From Bacteroidetes bacterium UBA5697 (lineage in GTDB: Bacteria; Bacteroidota; Bacteroidia; B-17B0; Aurantibacillaceae), in contig DIHL01000050.1 of the NCBI GenBank assembly GCA_002420145.1, positions 1 to 64,000 on the forward strand: 64,000 nucleotides of DNA, written 5' to 3'. Below, one piece after another: positions 1 to 8,954 of the stretch; the stretch's first letter is position 1, and the number at the start of each line of letters is the position of its first letter. The position numbers and the translations under genes were made by a program. The notes beneath the pieces are model-generated. The model ran no database searches, was not told where the DNA came from, and saw nothing but the letters and a program-made list of their open reading frames with translations.

Positions 1-241
1 GTGTTAAGTCAATAGTGGTCATATCCAATATTGGTTCTTTTGCAATCTCCTCACCTTTTAAACCTAACACAAACTTGATACCCATTCCTAAAGCTAATGC
101 ACCAATCATGCACCCAAGAATTAAGGTAACAGTCCAGTTGTATCTACGGCGTATTTGATACGCTCCGTAGTCTTGGTTGCGTCCTTCAAAAACGATATCG
201 TTTCTGGAGTCGTCAACTACACTATTCCAATTTGCTGTCAT
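1..241 (-). CDS. tonB: TonB-family energy transducer, N-terminal part (cut by window edge)
   Basis: Only the first 80 codons are present; the gene runs off the left edge. The start ATG (complement of 239-241) lies two bases after the exbD stop, so it is the last visible gene of an exbB-exbD-exbD-tonB operon. The readable N-terminus has the Bacteroidota TonB pattern: an acidic stretch, then NDIVFEGRNQDYGAYQIRR (about residues 14-32), followed by one hydrophobic membrane segment (about 36-57). The family spans the inner membrane and carries proton-motive energy from ExbB/ExbD to outer-membrane receptors. The periplasmic C-terminal domain, which would prove TonB function, is outside the window. 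Confidence 0.8.
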   Translation of the reverse strand, partial: MTANWNSVVDDSRNDIVFEGRNQDYGAYQIRRRYNWTVTLILGCMIGALALGMGIKFVLGLKGEEIAKEPILDMTTIDLT

Positions 242-243
242 AT

Positions 244-882
244 TTATTTAATTTTTTCTTGTAATAATGCGTACTCCGTAGCCATCATCTCAACACCTAA
301 CACTCGTTTACCAACATTACAAATTTTTAATTCATCTAACATATCAATGGCATTTTTATACGTTGCTTGATCGTCAGTTTTAATTAAAGCTGTAATGGCT
401 TTTGTGTTGGCTGTTACATCAACCGCCATACGTTTGTAGGCTGTATCTGCCAACTGCTTGTTTTTGTTTTTTTCAGTTAAAACTTTGATTTCATCGATAG
501 CCCATTTGTTTTGCTCAGTTAACAATTTATGTAAGCCTTCGGAACTAAAGTTAGTTTCTTGTAATACTGTAGCTGGCTTACCATCTGGATTTCCTGCTGG
601 ATAAAACTCTCCCACATAATAAAAAATTCTATCGTCTTTGGTCAACAAAAAAGTAACACCATTTTTAACTGGTGGTTGATCGTCAACTTTTTCAGGAGGA
701 GCTGGTAAGCTTAACTCCATTGATTTTGGCTTGCTAAAGGTTGATGTTAGTACGAAGAACGTTAATAACAAGAACGCTAAATCTACCATTGGAGTCATAT
801 CCACGCGGGTACTCTGTTTCTTGGCGCGTTTTTTACCGCCTTTACCATGCCCGCCGCCGCCGCTTTCTGCTATTTCTGCCAT
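244..882 (-). CDS. exbD: ExbD/TolR-family biopolymer transport protein (second copy)
   Basis: The 212-residue protein has a Gly/Lys-rich cytoplasmic N-terminus, a single membrane helix beginning with DMTPMVDLAFLL (residues 28-39) and a periplasmic domain. Asp34 in this segment corresponds to the proton-path aspartate of ExbD/TolR. It forms the energising motor with ExbB and TonB in the inner membrane. It is longer than E. coli ExbD (about 140 residues), which is common for Bacteroidota. It lies 24 bp after the other exbD and 2 bp before tonB, so they are surely co-transcribed. The two ExbD copies share the membrane segment but differ in the periplasmic part, suggesting a heteromeric ExbD pair. 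Confidence 0.93.
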   Translation of the reverse strand: MAEIAESGGGGHGKGGKKRAKKQSTRVDMTPMVDLAFLLLTFFVLTSTFSKPKSMELSLPAPPEKVDDQPPVKNGVTFLLTKDDRIFYYVGEFYPAGNPDGKPATVLQETNFSSEGLHKLLTEQNKWAIDEIKVLTEKNKNKQLADTAYKRMAVDVTANTKAITALIKTDDQATYKNAIDMLDELKICNVGKRVLGVEMMATEYALLQEKIK

Positions 883-906
883 GTTAAATTATTTTTTTAA
901 TTAATA

Positions 907-1590
907 TTATTTTTTTGGTTCAGCTGCTGGAACTGATGACCCACCTTCCATTGATGTAATCAAATTGAAAGTGTAAATTTTCATATCTGTAAAGGTTTTA
1001 AATACATCTTTTACATAAATGTATTTTGCCTTAGCATCTGCTTTAATAGCATAACGAGGCTTTTCTCCTTTAAACTCTTGCCCTGTTTCTTCTGCTTTAT
1101 CTTTATTTCTCATATAGATAGCATTTAATTCAGTAGCAGATATTTGAATCCAGTCTCTCAATTGGTTGTTAACAGAATCTAAAGGAACTCCTTTTTGAGG
1201 TTGAAACTTTAATCTTTCTGCTTCAGAAGCGTCTAGATATCTTGGTAAATCTTTTATCTCAACACCGAAACTAGATAAACCACCAAATTTTTTAATTTGG
1301 TCGGCGTTAAATTTAACGCCATACTTTTCGCTCATTTTTGCTAAAGTATTAGTTCTAGCTTCACCATTTCCTACTCCAAAAAACGCTCTACCAATATTAT
1401 CTACTGTAATTAATACAGTGTTTTCAGGTAATGTTTTATCAGATACTGATGATGGTGGATCCACAATCACCGGTTCTGCCATACGAAATGATGCAGTAAG
1501 CATGAAGAAGGTAACCAATAAGAACGCTAAATCCACCATTGGAGTCATATCTATGCTCGGTGCATGTTTTGCTGGTTTTATTTTTGGCAT
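907..1590 (-). CDS. exbD: ExbD/TolR-family biopolymer transport protein (first copy)
   Basis: This 227-residue protein has a short basic N-terminus, then SIDMTPMVDLAFLLVTFFM (residues 12-30) as the single membrane helix, with Asp20 as the conserved proton-path residue. The periplasmic part is about 190 residues and ends in a short Pro/Ala/Lys tail. It sits between exbB (1658-2461) and the second exbD (244-882) in one operon. The family acts with ExbB to couple proton flow to TonB movement. Family membership is clear; whether this motor serves nutrient receptors, T9SS or something else cannot be told from sequence. Confidence 0.93.
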   Translation of the reverse strand: MPKIKPAKHAPSIDMTPMVDLAFLLVTFFMLTASFRMAEPVIVDPPSSVSDKTLPENTVLITVDNIGRAFFGVGNGEARTNTLAKMSEKYGVKFNADQIKKFGGLSSFGVEIKDLPRYLDASEAERLKFQPQKGVPLDSVNNQLRDWIQISATELNAIYMRNKDKAEETGQEFKGEKPRYAIKADAKAKYIYVKDVFKTFTDMKIYTFNLITSMEGGSSVPAAEPKK

Positions 1591-1657
1591 GACTTATTTT
1601 TTAGTTACTAATTAATAGATGAAATTTATTTTTTAATTCCATAAAGGAATCAAAAAA

Positions 1658-2461
1658 TTATTTTCCTGAAGTTTGGAATTCTTGAATAATTGAGAATCCA
1701 GCTTCGTCCATTGCATAAGTAATTTGATCTACACGGTTTGAGAAGAAGTTGTAGAAAATAATAGCTAATGCAGAAGATAAGATACCTACTAATGTATTTA
1801 CTAAGGCTTCAGAAATACCTGTTGCTAATGCTGCTGTATCAGGAGTACCAGCTGCTGCTAAGGCACCGAAGGCACGAATCATACCTACAACCGTTCCGAT
1901 TAGACCAACTAATGTACCAATAGATGCACAAGTAGAAATAACGCTTAAGTTTTTAGATAACATTGGTAATTCTAATGCAGTCGCTTCTTCTAATGCTTTA
2001 GAGATAGCAGCAACTTTAGCTTCTTTATCCATAGTGTTATCGTTTTGAACGAATTGGTATTTCATTAACCCTTCACGAACAACGTTTCCTAAAGAACCTT
2101 TTTGTTTGTCGCAAGCTGCAATAGCTCCATCAAAATCTTTAGCTGCAATTAATTCTTTAATGTTAGCTACAAATTTATCTGTATTTCCTGCACCATTAGC
2201 TTTTTGGATAGTGATTAAACGCTCAAAGAAAAAGCATAATACTGTAAATAATGTTCCTAATAAGATTGGTACGATAAATCCACCTTTGTACATAATTCCA
2301 AAGAAATTGTGAGGATGTCCTTTTTCTGGACCTTCAGCATCAAAATTAGCTGGATCACCTAATACAAATTTATAAACTACGATACCGATTACTAAACAGA
2401 TAACGATAGCAATTGCTGAAACGATTAATGGAAAACCGCCTGATGTTTTTTTGTTACTCAT
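1658..2461 (-). CDS. exbB: MotA/TolQ/ExbB-family proton channel protein
   Basis: The 267-residue protein has an N-terminal membrane helix (about 12-31), a second near residue 55-75, a cytoplasmic helical stretch, and two C-terminal helices holding the conserved ExbB/TolQ segment (ISTCASIGTLVGLIGTVVGM, then the LVNTLVGILSSALAIIFYNF region). Length and layout fit Bacteroidota ExbB. It is the first gene of the exbB-exbD-exbD-tonB operon and is preceded by a good TTG-N20-TATGTTTG promoter. The protein forms the pentameric channel around the ExbD dimer in the inner membrane. Confidence 0.93.
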   Translation of the reverse strand: MSNKKTSGGFPLIVSAIAIVICLVIGIVVYKFVLGDPANFDAEGPEKGHPHNFFGIMYKGGFIVPILLGTLFTVLCFFFERLITIQKANGAGNTDKFVANIKELIAAKDFDGAIAACDKQKGSLGNVVREGLMKYQFVQNDNTMDKEAKVAAISKALEEATALELPMLSKNLSVISTCASIGTLVGLIGTVVGMIRAFGALAAAGTPDTAALATGISEALVNTLVGILSSALAIIFYNFFSNRVDQITYAMDEAGFSIIQEFQTSGK

Positions 2462-2504
2462 AATTGTTGTTTTTTTAGTTAGTTTCTAGTTTTTAGAATG
2501 ACGC

Positions 2505-2536
2505 CAAACATAATAAAAAGGTTTTTAAATAACAAT
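2505..2536 (-). promoter_or_regulatory. Promoter of the exbB operon
   Basis: On the minus strand there is TATGTTTG (complement of 2505-2512), a match to the Bacteroidota -7 box TAnnTTTG. An ATTG element (complement of 2533-2536) lies exactly 20 bp upstream, as in the -33/-7 consensus. It is 43 bases before the exbB start, giving a short leader. Confidence 0.6.
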
Positions 2537-2692
2537 ATTTGGATGCTATCTTTTTGTTAATGTTTATAACGTTTTATTTTGTTTAACGACGGCTAATTTC
2601 CTACAAATATTGTAAGATTTTAGTAATAAAAATTTACGGCTTTGTAACTGGTTGATTTTGGGGAATAAGTGGTAAGATTTTGTGCAATTTTT

Positions 2693-2797
2693 AACACAGA
2701 GATGCTGAGTTTGAGGAGAACGCAGAGAGAAAACTGGTTAGATATTACTAAGACATAACAAGACTCTGCGTTCTCCTATGCTCTTATTCTCTGTGTT
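2693..2797. repeat. Dispersed hairpin repeat (CACAGAG / GAACGCAGAG type)
   Basis: The gene-free stretch 2462-2804 holds the exbB promoter and this element. AACACAGAG (2693-2701) is complementary to CTCTGTGTT (2789-2797), and GGAGAACGCAGAG (2715-2727) to CTCTGCGTTCTCC (2764-2776). The nested arms form a roughly 105-base hairpin that ends 8 bases before the stop codon of the PorE-like gene. The sequence is atypical of the surrounding AT-rich DNA and looks like a short dispersed repeat that may double as a terminator. Confidence 0.7.
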
Positions 2798-2804
2798 GAA
2801 ACGT

Positions 2805-4772
2805 TTATTTTAAGTAGCTAATGGCTATAATCTGGATTTTACGCTCAGCGGCGGCATAAGGACTATAAACCGAGTTTCGAACGTCTTTGACGTCGTCGCT
2901 TACTTTACTAACAGGTAATTCGCCAATATCTTCGTTAAAAAATTCAATACGACCTTCAGATTCATTAGTATTATCAACGTATTTCACAAATTTGCCATTA
3001 TCATATTCCATAAAATAGTTACGTAAACTACTGATACGTCGCTTTGCTAAATTCACATTATAATCGGTGCTAGCTAAAGGGCTACAATAACCTTTCATAG
3101 TGATTTTAACCTTTTCTCCACGCTGCAATACTTGGTCAAGCAGTAATGCAAACTTATCAAGGTCTTGCATTCCAGCATCTACACTGTCTTCAAAAAAATT
3201 CTCAACTCGGTTAAGAGCATAGTCCTTTGGTTCGCCATTCAAGCCTTTGGGATACTCTACTAAATACTTAGGCTTTAAAGCAATGTAATCTTCATAAGTT
3301 TTTTTGTAATTCTTTTTTGTTAGGATGACTTTAGTTTTTGGCTCAGGCTCATCATTATGAAAATACAGTGTTAGTGGCACTAATACTTTCATTTGATTAA
3401 TTAATAGAGCCGTGGTATCAATAGGTTTTGGCGGCTCAGTTAAAGGAGTAATCGGGAAACTATAAATATCATTGCAGCAGTTAGGTTTATCCTCAAAGTA
3501 TGAGCCTAAACGATTAGAAGAAATATAGGCTCTATCTTTTTTAGAATTAACACTATAATAAATATCATTATAACTGCTATTAATTGGATAGCCAATATTT
3601 TGAGCGTCAGTAAACGCGTTATCTTTAAATTCAGATGTAAAAATATCAAAGTTGCCTAAGCCTTTGTGCCAGGTGCTACTGAAGTATAATGTTTTATTTT
3701 CTTTAACAAACCAAGGTGTAATATCATCTTCGATGGTGTTTATTTTTTTTCCTGCATTAATAGGCGTTTCAAATGTTCCATCGTCATTTAAAAAAGCATA
3801 CCAAATATCCATCGCTCCTTCACCGGCTGCTCTATCACTAGCAAAAAACAAAACTTGTTTACCGTTTATTTCGCTTAAGCAAGGTTGTGTTGTATTACAT
3901 CCACTCACATTTATTGGTGACGGCAAACTTTGTAACTCTGTCCAGTGTCCTTCTTTAAAATCAGATACATAAATTTCGCAACGGTACTGACTTGCATTTA
4001 ATGCGCCGCAGCGTGATACAAACACTTTTGTGAAATCTGCATTAAAACTTGTGTTAGCATTATGTATGCCGCTTTTATTAAATAGTGAGTCAAGTTCTTT
4101 AGCTCTCAAAAATTTGTTTTCTTTTTTTGCCGATTTTTTTGCTGTATATAATTTATTAAATCCAACGCCCGCGACATCTGTATGCGACTTATCTCTTAAC
4201 GATGAAAAGTATAATAAGCTGTCATATTCAAAAGGAGCATACTCACTCACCTTACTGTTTACAGCGCTATCTAAATGAATCACTTTTACATCTACAGGAT
4301 TTTTAACTAATACTTGTGCAATATCGCAAGCTTCAAATTCTTGTTTGGCTTTTGCAGCTAAACGTTGCTTTTCTTTGTCTTTACTGTTGCGTTGTTTTTT
4401 ATAGTACTTGTCAAAATATTTTTTCGCATCTTTATATTTACCAGAACTTTTTAAAAGTGTGGCAATATAAAACGGTACTTCCTTATGATTTTTTCCATTG
4501 TCTTTTTTAAATATTTTTAAATACCAATTTAAAGCGGCATCATTATCATAATTTAATCGAGAAGCATCTGCAAACAACAATTGATACTCAACCTTAGAAG
4601 AATCTAATAAAATCACTTGATTGTAATATTGCGCTGCAGACGAATAATCTTTTCTCGAAGTTGCTTCAGCTCCCAATTTTAAGTATTGTTTAATGCTTTG
4701 AGAAAACAAGCTCGTTCCAAACAAGAAACAAATAAAAAATAATAGTGTATGAGTTTTTTTAAATATCAGCAT
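2805..4772 (-). CDS. OmpA-family protein with TPR and WD40-like (PD40) repeats, PorE-like
   Basis: I start the gene at the ATG at 4772, one base after the upstream stop; it gives a 655-residue protein with a clean signal peptide (MLIFKKTHTLLFFICFLFG, cut after SLFSQ). An ATG-like start at 4811 would overlap the previous gene and spoil the signal. After the signal come TPR-like helices (about 25-150), a beta-propeller-type PD40 region with FASDRAAGEGAMDIW and LYFSSTWHKGLGNFDIF (about 160-420), and a C-terminal OmpA peptidoglycan-binding domain with NVNLAKRRISSLRNYF (about 570-590). This domain order matches PorE and related proteins that tie the T9SS to the cell wall. It sits third in an operon behind a T9SS cargo gene and porP/sprF. 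Calling it PorE itself is inference; paralogs are common. Confidence 0.85.
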   Translation of the reverse strand: MLIFKKTHTLLFFICFLFGTSLFSQSIKQYLKLGAEATSRKDYSSAAQYYNQVILLDSSKVEYQLLFADASRLNYDNDAALNWYLKIFKKDNGKNHKEVPFYIATLLKSSGKYKDAKKYFDKYYKKQRNSKDKEKQRLAAKAKQEFEACDIAQVLVKNPVDVKVIHLDSAVNSKVSEYAPFEYDSLLYFSSLRDKSHTDVAGVGFNKLYTAKKSAKKENKFLRAKELDSLFNKSGIHNANTSFNADFTKVFVSRCGALNASQYRCEIYVSDFKEGHWTELQSLPSPINVSGCNTTQPCLSEINGKQVLFFASDRAAGEGAMDIWYAFLNDDGTFETPINAGKKINTIEDDITPWFVKENKTLYFSSTWHKGLGNFDIFTSEFKDNAFTDAQNIGYPINSSYNDIYYSVNSKKDRAYISSNRLGSYFEDKPNCCNDIYSFPITPLTEPPKPIDTTALLINQMKVLVPLTLYFHNDEPEPKTKVILTKKNYKKTYEDYIALKPKYLVEYPKGLNGEPKDYALNRVENFFEDSVDAGMQDLDKFALLLDQVLQRGEKVKITMKGYCSPLASTDYNVNLAKRRISSLRNYFMEYDNGKFVKYVDNTNESEGRIEFFNEDIGELPVSKVSDDVKDVRNSVYSPYAAAERKIQIIAISYLK

Positions 4773-4773
4773 A

Positions 4774-5811
4774 CTACATATAAATTGGACAAACTCTAGT
4801 TTTAGGAACAAACGGAATGATTTTTTTGAAAATGTAAGTCACATAAATTTCAAAAGCACCTCTTCGATTTGTTGCAGCAATAAATTTACTTGTATTCACA
4901 TCATAACTTACACCAGCTGTTAGAGTTTTTATTTGATAACCCAATCTTGCAATTACTGCATCTTTAGCTCTGTAATATAATCCCACCGAAGCTGCTTGAT
5001 TTGTTTTTTGATCTAGATAAAATTTAAATTGTGTGCCAGGAACTATCTCGTTATATTTTCCTTGATGCGAATATAATACCTCAGCAATAATATCTATTTT
5101 ATCAGCAATAGGATAAGCAAAACATAAGTAGTTATTCAACTTTGCATCAATTTTTATACTAGTGTTGTTTTGAAAAGTTAGTTTAGGATTTGTGAAATGA
5201 TGGTAGGAAATTCCGTACTGCACAAATGCCCTTTGTTTAATCGCATATTGTAACGCGGTTCCAAAATTAAAATCGCCAAAGGTCGTAGAGTTTTTCGAAA
5301 AGTTTTCTCCTGTTCCATTTGAAGCACTATAACTATCGTTTTGATATTGGTCATCAAAAGTCATTTTACTGTAATTAAATCCAACATTTGAAATGCCAGC
5401 TAAAATTCCTGTTGTCCAAAGTAAAGTAGAATCTTTATTTAGTTTATGAATATAAGACCCTGATAAATAAAACTGGTTTGTGCCATAATTCGTGTCTCCT
5501 GATTTATCATTGTTAAAAATAACCCCAGCTCCAAAACAATCACTTTTCATGTTTTTGGTTTTAAAACGCCCATCTGCTGCAATAGAAAAAGAACGATACG
5601 GCACTGGCACAGTAGTCCATTGACTTCTGTAAATTCCATTTACTCTATAATCTCCATCAAAAAAACCTGTGAAAGCAGGATTAAGATTAATTACCGAACC
5701 GTTATATTGAGAAAAGTGAACGTCTTGAGAAACTAAATACTTAGAATTAAACATTAATACTGCAAAAAGCATTGTAAGTTGAAATGAAAAATATGGTGTT
5801 TTGATTTTCAT
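4774..5811 (-). CDS. PorP/SprF family type IX secretion membrane protein
   Basis: The 345-residue protein has a signal peptide (ending LVSQ near residue 28) and the family opening HFSQYNGSVINLNPAFTG (about 32-49) followed by YRSQW. The rest alternates short amphipathic strands, as in the predicted outer-membrane barrel of PorP/SprF. It ends close to the next gene (1 bp gap) and begins 6 bp after the upstream cargo gene. Members are often paired with one type B CTD cargo protein and help its surface export or anchoring; the partner here is most likely the 5818-7539 product. The final residues CPIYM are an unusual short tail. Confidence 0.92.
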   Translation of the reverse strand: MKIKTPYFSFQLTMLFAVLMFNSKYLVSQDVHFSQYNGSVINLNPAFTGFFDGDYRVNGIYRSQWTTVPVPYRSFSIAADGRFKTKNMKSDCFGAGVIFNNDKSGDTNYGTNQFYLSGSYIHKLNKDSTLLWTTGILAGISNVGFNYSKMTFDDQYQNDSYSASNGTGENFSKNSTTFGDFNFGTALQYAIKQRAFVQYGISYHHFTNPKLTFQNNTSIKIDAKLNNYLCFAYPIADKIDIIAEVLYSHQGKYNEIVPGTQFKFYLDQKTNQAASVGLYYRAKDAVIARLGYQIKTLTAGVSYDVNTSKFIAATNRRGAFEIYVTYIFKKIIPFVPKTRVCPIYM

Positions 5812-5817
5812 TTTTGT

Positions 5818-7539
5818 TTATCTAATTAAAGTCACATTTCCTTTTCTAAAAATCTCTTCGCTTTGCTCTCCACACTTAGCTTTCACATAATATCCAAACA
5901 CTCCAGGATCTGACGGCTTACCTTTATAATTACCATCCCAACCTTCTTTTGGATCCGTCGTTTCAAACATCAATTCTCCCCACCTATTATATACAGCAAA
6001 ATAATACACTCCAAAATAAGGTCCTCTTACTTTAAAAATATCGTTGTGTCCATCACCGTTTGGTGTAAACGTATTTGGAATATATAACTCCGGATTCGTA
6101 ATCACATTTATTGTTTGAGCAGACAAGGTGTCTACACAATTTATAGAATTAGGGATTTCTGTAATCAATGTGACTTGAAAATTTCCAGCTGCATTATAAT
6201 TATGGCTAGGGTTTTGAACTGAAGAGGTGTCGCCATCGCCAAAATTCCATGTCCAAACAGGAGTTGTGCCTGGAGGATTTTGAACGGTTCCTGTAAAATT
6301 AACTAGGTTTTCGGAACAAGCAACTGGAGTAAAAGTAAAAGAAGCTTTAAAGGCATCACTTATCGAAACAACTGTATTTACGGTATCATTACACATAGGC
6401 TTATTACTGACGTAAGCCACTAAAGTAACTGAATAACTTCCTGTGCCAGGATAAGTATAACTTGGAGATGTAACATGTGAAGTATCTGCATTAGTTGAAG
6501 TGTCTCCAAAATACCAATTGAAACTTAAACCCGCACTACCTGTACTATTGTTGGTAAATGAGGCTGTTGTTGTAGCGCAAATTGCTTGTGGCACTTGAGC
6601 TGCGGCCACTACAACACTTGGACAGGGTTTTACAATTAATTGGAAATCACGTTTTGTTTCGCTTAAAAAAACACCATTACGGTATTCTTTTACTTTAATA
6701 CCAATAACGAAATAGCCTTGTAAATTAGGGGTAGCTGTTACTTGTCCTGTGGAGGAATTAATTTGCATAGGAACACCTCCTAACATGTTAGCCGTACTAT
6801 ATGGCGCTTGCCAAACTATTGGTGAAAAAGGTGGGTTAACAGGAACTGTTGGACAAGAAGGAACTGTATTTGGACATGTAGTAGCTTGTGGAGAAAACGG
6901 GCCAATCATGGGGCAGGATGCAGTTAATCCATCATAAGGCATAAATAATTCATATACTAATGAGTCTCCATCATAGTCAATAGCTGAGTCGTCGAACACC
7001 CAAGGTTTATTTACACAAATAAATGGCGGTGGCCAAAATTTTATAACTGGATTACTATTAATTGCTACAACTTCTGGTCCTGGAATAGTTGCATAATAAG
7101 TGGCTCCAACACACTCTGGGTTTACAATATTTAAAATGTTTTGATTTCGACAACAGCGTTGATAAGATATTTGATATCCTCCTGCTAATGGAGGTAAATT
7201 AATCGTATCAATATAAGTTGTTACCTCATAACAAAAATCTAATGGAGGAATAGTACAAGGATCATTAATCGTTGGGGGCAATGTATCTAAACCTCTAAAT
7301 GTCATTTCTAATGTTTGTAATAAAACATTACTACTATTAAAAATTCCTACGCTAGCTGGATTGTCAAAGGGAGGAACGCCAACGTAACAATCACGATAAA
7401 CCGTTAATCTAATTTCATAATTGTTTGAGCCTAAATACTTATAATTTAATTCGCCTCCAACAATATGGGTTGCATTGGCTTTGAAGAAACCAAGAAAACT
7501 AAACACAAGAAATAAAAATGGTAGTAGTTTTTTATGCAT
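5818..7539 (-). CDS. PKD-domain surface protein with T9SS type B sorting domain
   Basis: This is a 573-residue exported protein: signal peptide (about 1-23, ending KANA), a Cys-rich N-terminal region with YRDCYVG and SYQRCCRNQ, two PKD domains (around 310-390 with FNWYFGD, and 400-480 with WTWNFGDGDTSSVQNPSH), then the type B CTD (about 488-573) with YIPNTFTPNGDGHNDIF and YNRWGELMFET. The CTD directs export through the T9SS and surface attachment. It is the first gene of a trio with porP/sprF and the PorE-like gene. No enzymatic domain is visible; a structural or adhesive role is likely. Confidence 0.9.
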   Translation of the reverse strand: MHKKLLPFLFLVFSFLGFFKANATHIVGGELNYKYLGSNNYEIRLTVYRDCYVGVPPFDNPASVGIFNSSNVLLQTLEMTFRGLDTLPPTINDPCTIPPLDFCYEVTTYIDTINLPPLAGGYQISYQRCCRNQNILNIVNPECVGATYYATIPGPEVVAINSNPVIKFWPPPFICVNKPWVFDDSAIDYDGDSLVYELFMPYDGLTASCPMIGPFSPQATTCPNTVPSCPTVPVNPPFSPIVWQAPYSTANMLGGVPMQINSSTGQVTATPNLQGYFVIGIKVKEYRNGVFLSETKRDFQLIVKPCPSVVVAAAQVPQAICATTTASFTNNSTGSAGLSFNWYFGDTSTNADTSHVTSPSYTYPGTGSYSVTLVAYVSNKPMCNDTVNTVVSISDAFKASFTFTPVACSENLVNFTGTVQNPPGTTPVWTWNFGDGDTSSVQNPSHNYNAAGNFQVTLITEIPNSINCVDTLSAQTINVITNPELYIPNTFTPNGDGHNDIFKVRGPYFGVYYFAVYNRWGELMFETTDPKEGWDGNYKGKPSDPGVFGYYVKAKCGEQSEEIFRKGNVTLIR

Positions 7540-7567
7540 ATTCTTAAATTAAGATATACTAAACTAA

Positions 7568-7606
7568 ACAAAAAAACCCTGATTAAAAAATCAAGGTTCT
7601 TTTTTT
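7568..7606 (-). terminator. Hairpin terminator after the 66-residue membrane protein gene
   Basis: AACCCTGATT (7575-7584) pairs with AATCAAGGTT (7589-7598), with one mismatch and a 4-base loop. T-runs follow on both strands. It separates the minus-strand gene ending at 7626 from the type B cargo gene starting at 7539. Confidence 0.6.
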
Positions 7607-7625
7607 AAATAAGAATTTTTTATAA

Positions 7626-7826
7626 CTATCTTAAAGTGCCGTTTTTATCAGCTTCTTTGTTTTGCTTCATCATTTGTCTTACTTGGTATCCTAACAAGAA
7701 AGTAATAATGCTCCATAAAATGATGTTTGGACCATGTCCTAAAGCATCCATTCCTTTAAATACAGATTTTGAAAATTCTCCAATTCCGTAAAAAACATCT
7801 GTCATTGTAATCATTAAAGAAGCCAT
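7626..7826 (-). CDS. Small conserved membrane protein (DUF6341-like)
   Basis: The 66-residue protein has one membrane helix (NIILWSIITFLLGYQVRQMM, about 34-53) after an amphipathic N-terminus and before a short charged tail. It is divergent from, and 72 bp away from, a multi-pass membrane protein that resembles DUF6427. From memory, a short DUF6341 protein and DUF6427 are neighbours in many flavobacterial genomes, and this pair fits in size and topology. The name is therefore from context and general resemblance; no function is known. Confidence 0.6.
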   Translation of the reverse strand: MASLMITMTDVFYGIGEFSKSVFKGMDALGHGPNIILWSIITFLLGYQVRQMMKQNKEADKNGTLR

Positions 7827-7898
7827 ATTAATCTAATTTTGTAAGTTTACAGCACAAAAATAGAATTTTTTCTTAAAAAAAACGATTTTCTTAAAAAA

Positions 7899-8888
7899 AT
7901 GATTGTTGGTCCTTTAAAAAGCAATATTCAAGCGTCCGTAATAATGCTTGTTTTCCTAAGTATACTGGCTTGGGCAAGCACTTTTGCGTTTATAAATTTG
8001 GATTCTTCCTTGATTAATTACAAGGAGCATATTTTGTATTATTATTTTTTTGGTGGTGAGCTTTCTTTTACTTTAAATCAAATAATCACACTCATTATTA
8101 TTTTAATAGGTGCTTTTTTTGTTAATTTTTTATGTATTGAACAAGAAATCACATCCAAAACAAACTATTTACCTGCTTTTTTCTATATTTTACTGGCTTT
8201 TTCCTCTGCAACAAAAAATAGTATTGAACCAATTCTACTAGCAAATTTGTTCCTTTTACCTTCTCTATATTTTTTAATCAATAGCTATCGTCAAGATTAT
8301 GCATTAGCTGAGTTTTTTAAGGCCGGTTTGTTTATGGGACTAGCCTCCTTTTTTTGTATACACTACATTATTGTTTTTCCTTTAAGTTTTATCTCTTTAA
8401 TTATTCTTAGAGCATTTAATTGGCGAGAATGGATAGTATTACTGCTAGGCTTAATAACGCCTTTATATATTTATTTAAGCATTTGTTATTTAACAAGCGA
8501 AGACTATTTTGCTGTATTTGGCATGATTAAAGAAGCAACGTCTAGTATTCAAAAGCCTATTGTTTCTGAGTATTATTTCGGATTTATCTTTATTATTATT
8601 CTATCGTTTGGATTTGCATTAATAAGGTATTTAAGCAACGGCTTTGGAAACAAAGTAAAAACCAAAAAAACTAAATACGTGTTATTGTGGATGCTTTTAT
8701 TTTGTTTAATTATTATGTTATTTGAACAAGTTTCGGATATGATTTTACTCCCTTGTATTATCCCACTGAGTATTTTTATAGGAGATTATTTGGCCGAAAT
8801 CAAACAATTAAAAATAGCTAATACGCTCCTTATTATTATTATAGGGACATTTACTATTATCTATCTGCACGCTTTGGGTATTATTTAA
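7899..8888 (+). CDS. Multi-pass membrane protein, DUF6427-like
   Basis: The 329-residue protein is very hydrophobic, with about nine to ten predicted membrane helices and short loops. It is rich in Ile, Leu, Phe and Tyr and has no recognisable catalytic motif. Its size, topology and pairing with the small membrane protein at 7626-7826 suggest the DUF6427 family of Bacteroidota. It is followed by a hairpin and then feoA. Its role is unknown. Confidence 0.6.
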   Translation: MIVGPLKSNIQASVIMLVFLSILAWASTFAFINLDSSLINYKEHILYYYFFGGELSFTLNQIITLIIILIGAFFVNFLCIEQEITSKTNYLPAFFYILLAFSSATKNSIEPILLANLFLLPSLYFLINSYRQDYALAEFFKAGLFMGLASFFCIHYIIVFPLSFISLIILRAFNWREWIVLLLGLITPLYIYLSICYLTSEDYFAVFGMIKEATSSIQKPIVSEYYFGFIFIIILSFGFALIRYLSNGFGNKVKTKKTKYVLLWMLLFCLIIMLFEQVSDMILLPCIIPLSIFIGDYLAEIKQLKIANTLLIIIIGTFTIIYLHALGII

Positions 8889-8917
8889 TTGGCTTATACC
8901 TTTTTTAGGGTATTAGT

Positions 8918-8953
8918 AAAAAGCATATAAAAACGTACTTTTATCTGCTTTTT
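8918..8953 (+). terminator. Long hairpin directly before feoA
   Basis: AAAAGCATATAAAA pairs with TTTTATCTGCTTTT around a cgtac loop with one internal mismatch, followed by a T-run that ends right at the feoA ATG (8955). It has the form of a terminator for the upstream membrane gene, but its position at the start codon means it could also affect feoA translation or transcription. Confidence 0.5.
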
Positions 8954-8954
8954 T

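Noticed and set aside
155..370. Plus-strand open frame over the tonB-exbD junction
   Set aside because: It is antisense to two well-supported genes and has no family features.
4773..4811. Earlier in-frame start for the PorE-like gene
   Set aside because: It overlaps the porP/sprF gene and spoils the signal peptide; ATG 4772 follows the upstream stop by one base.
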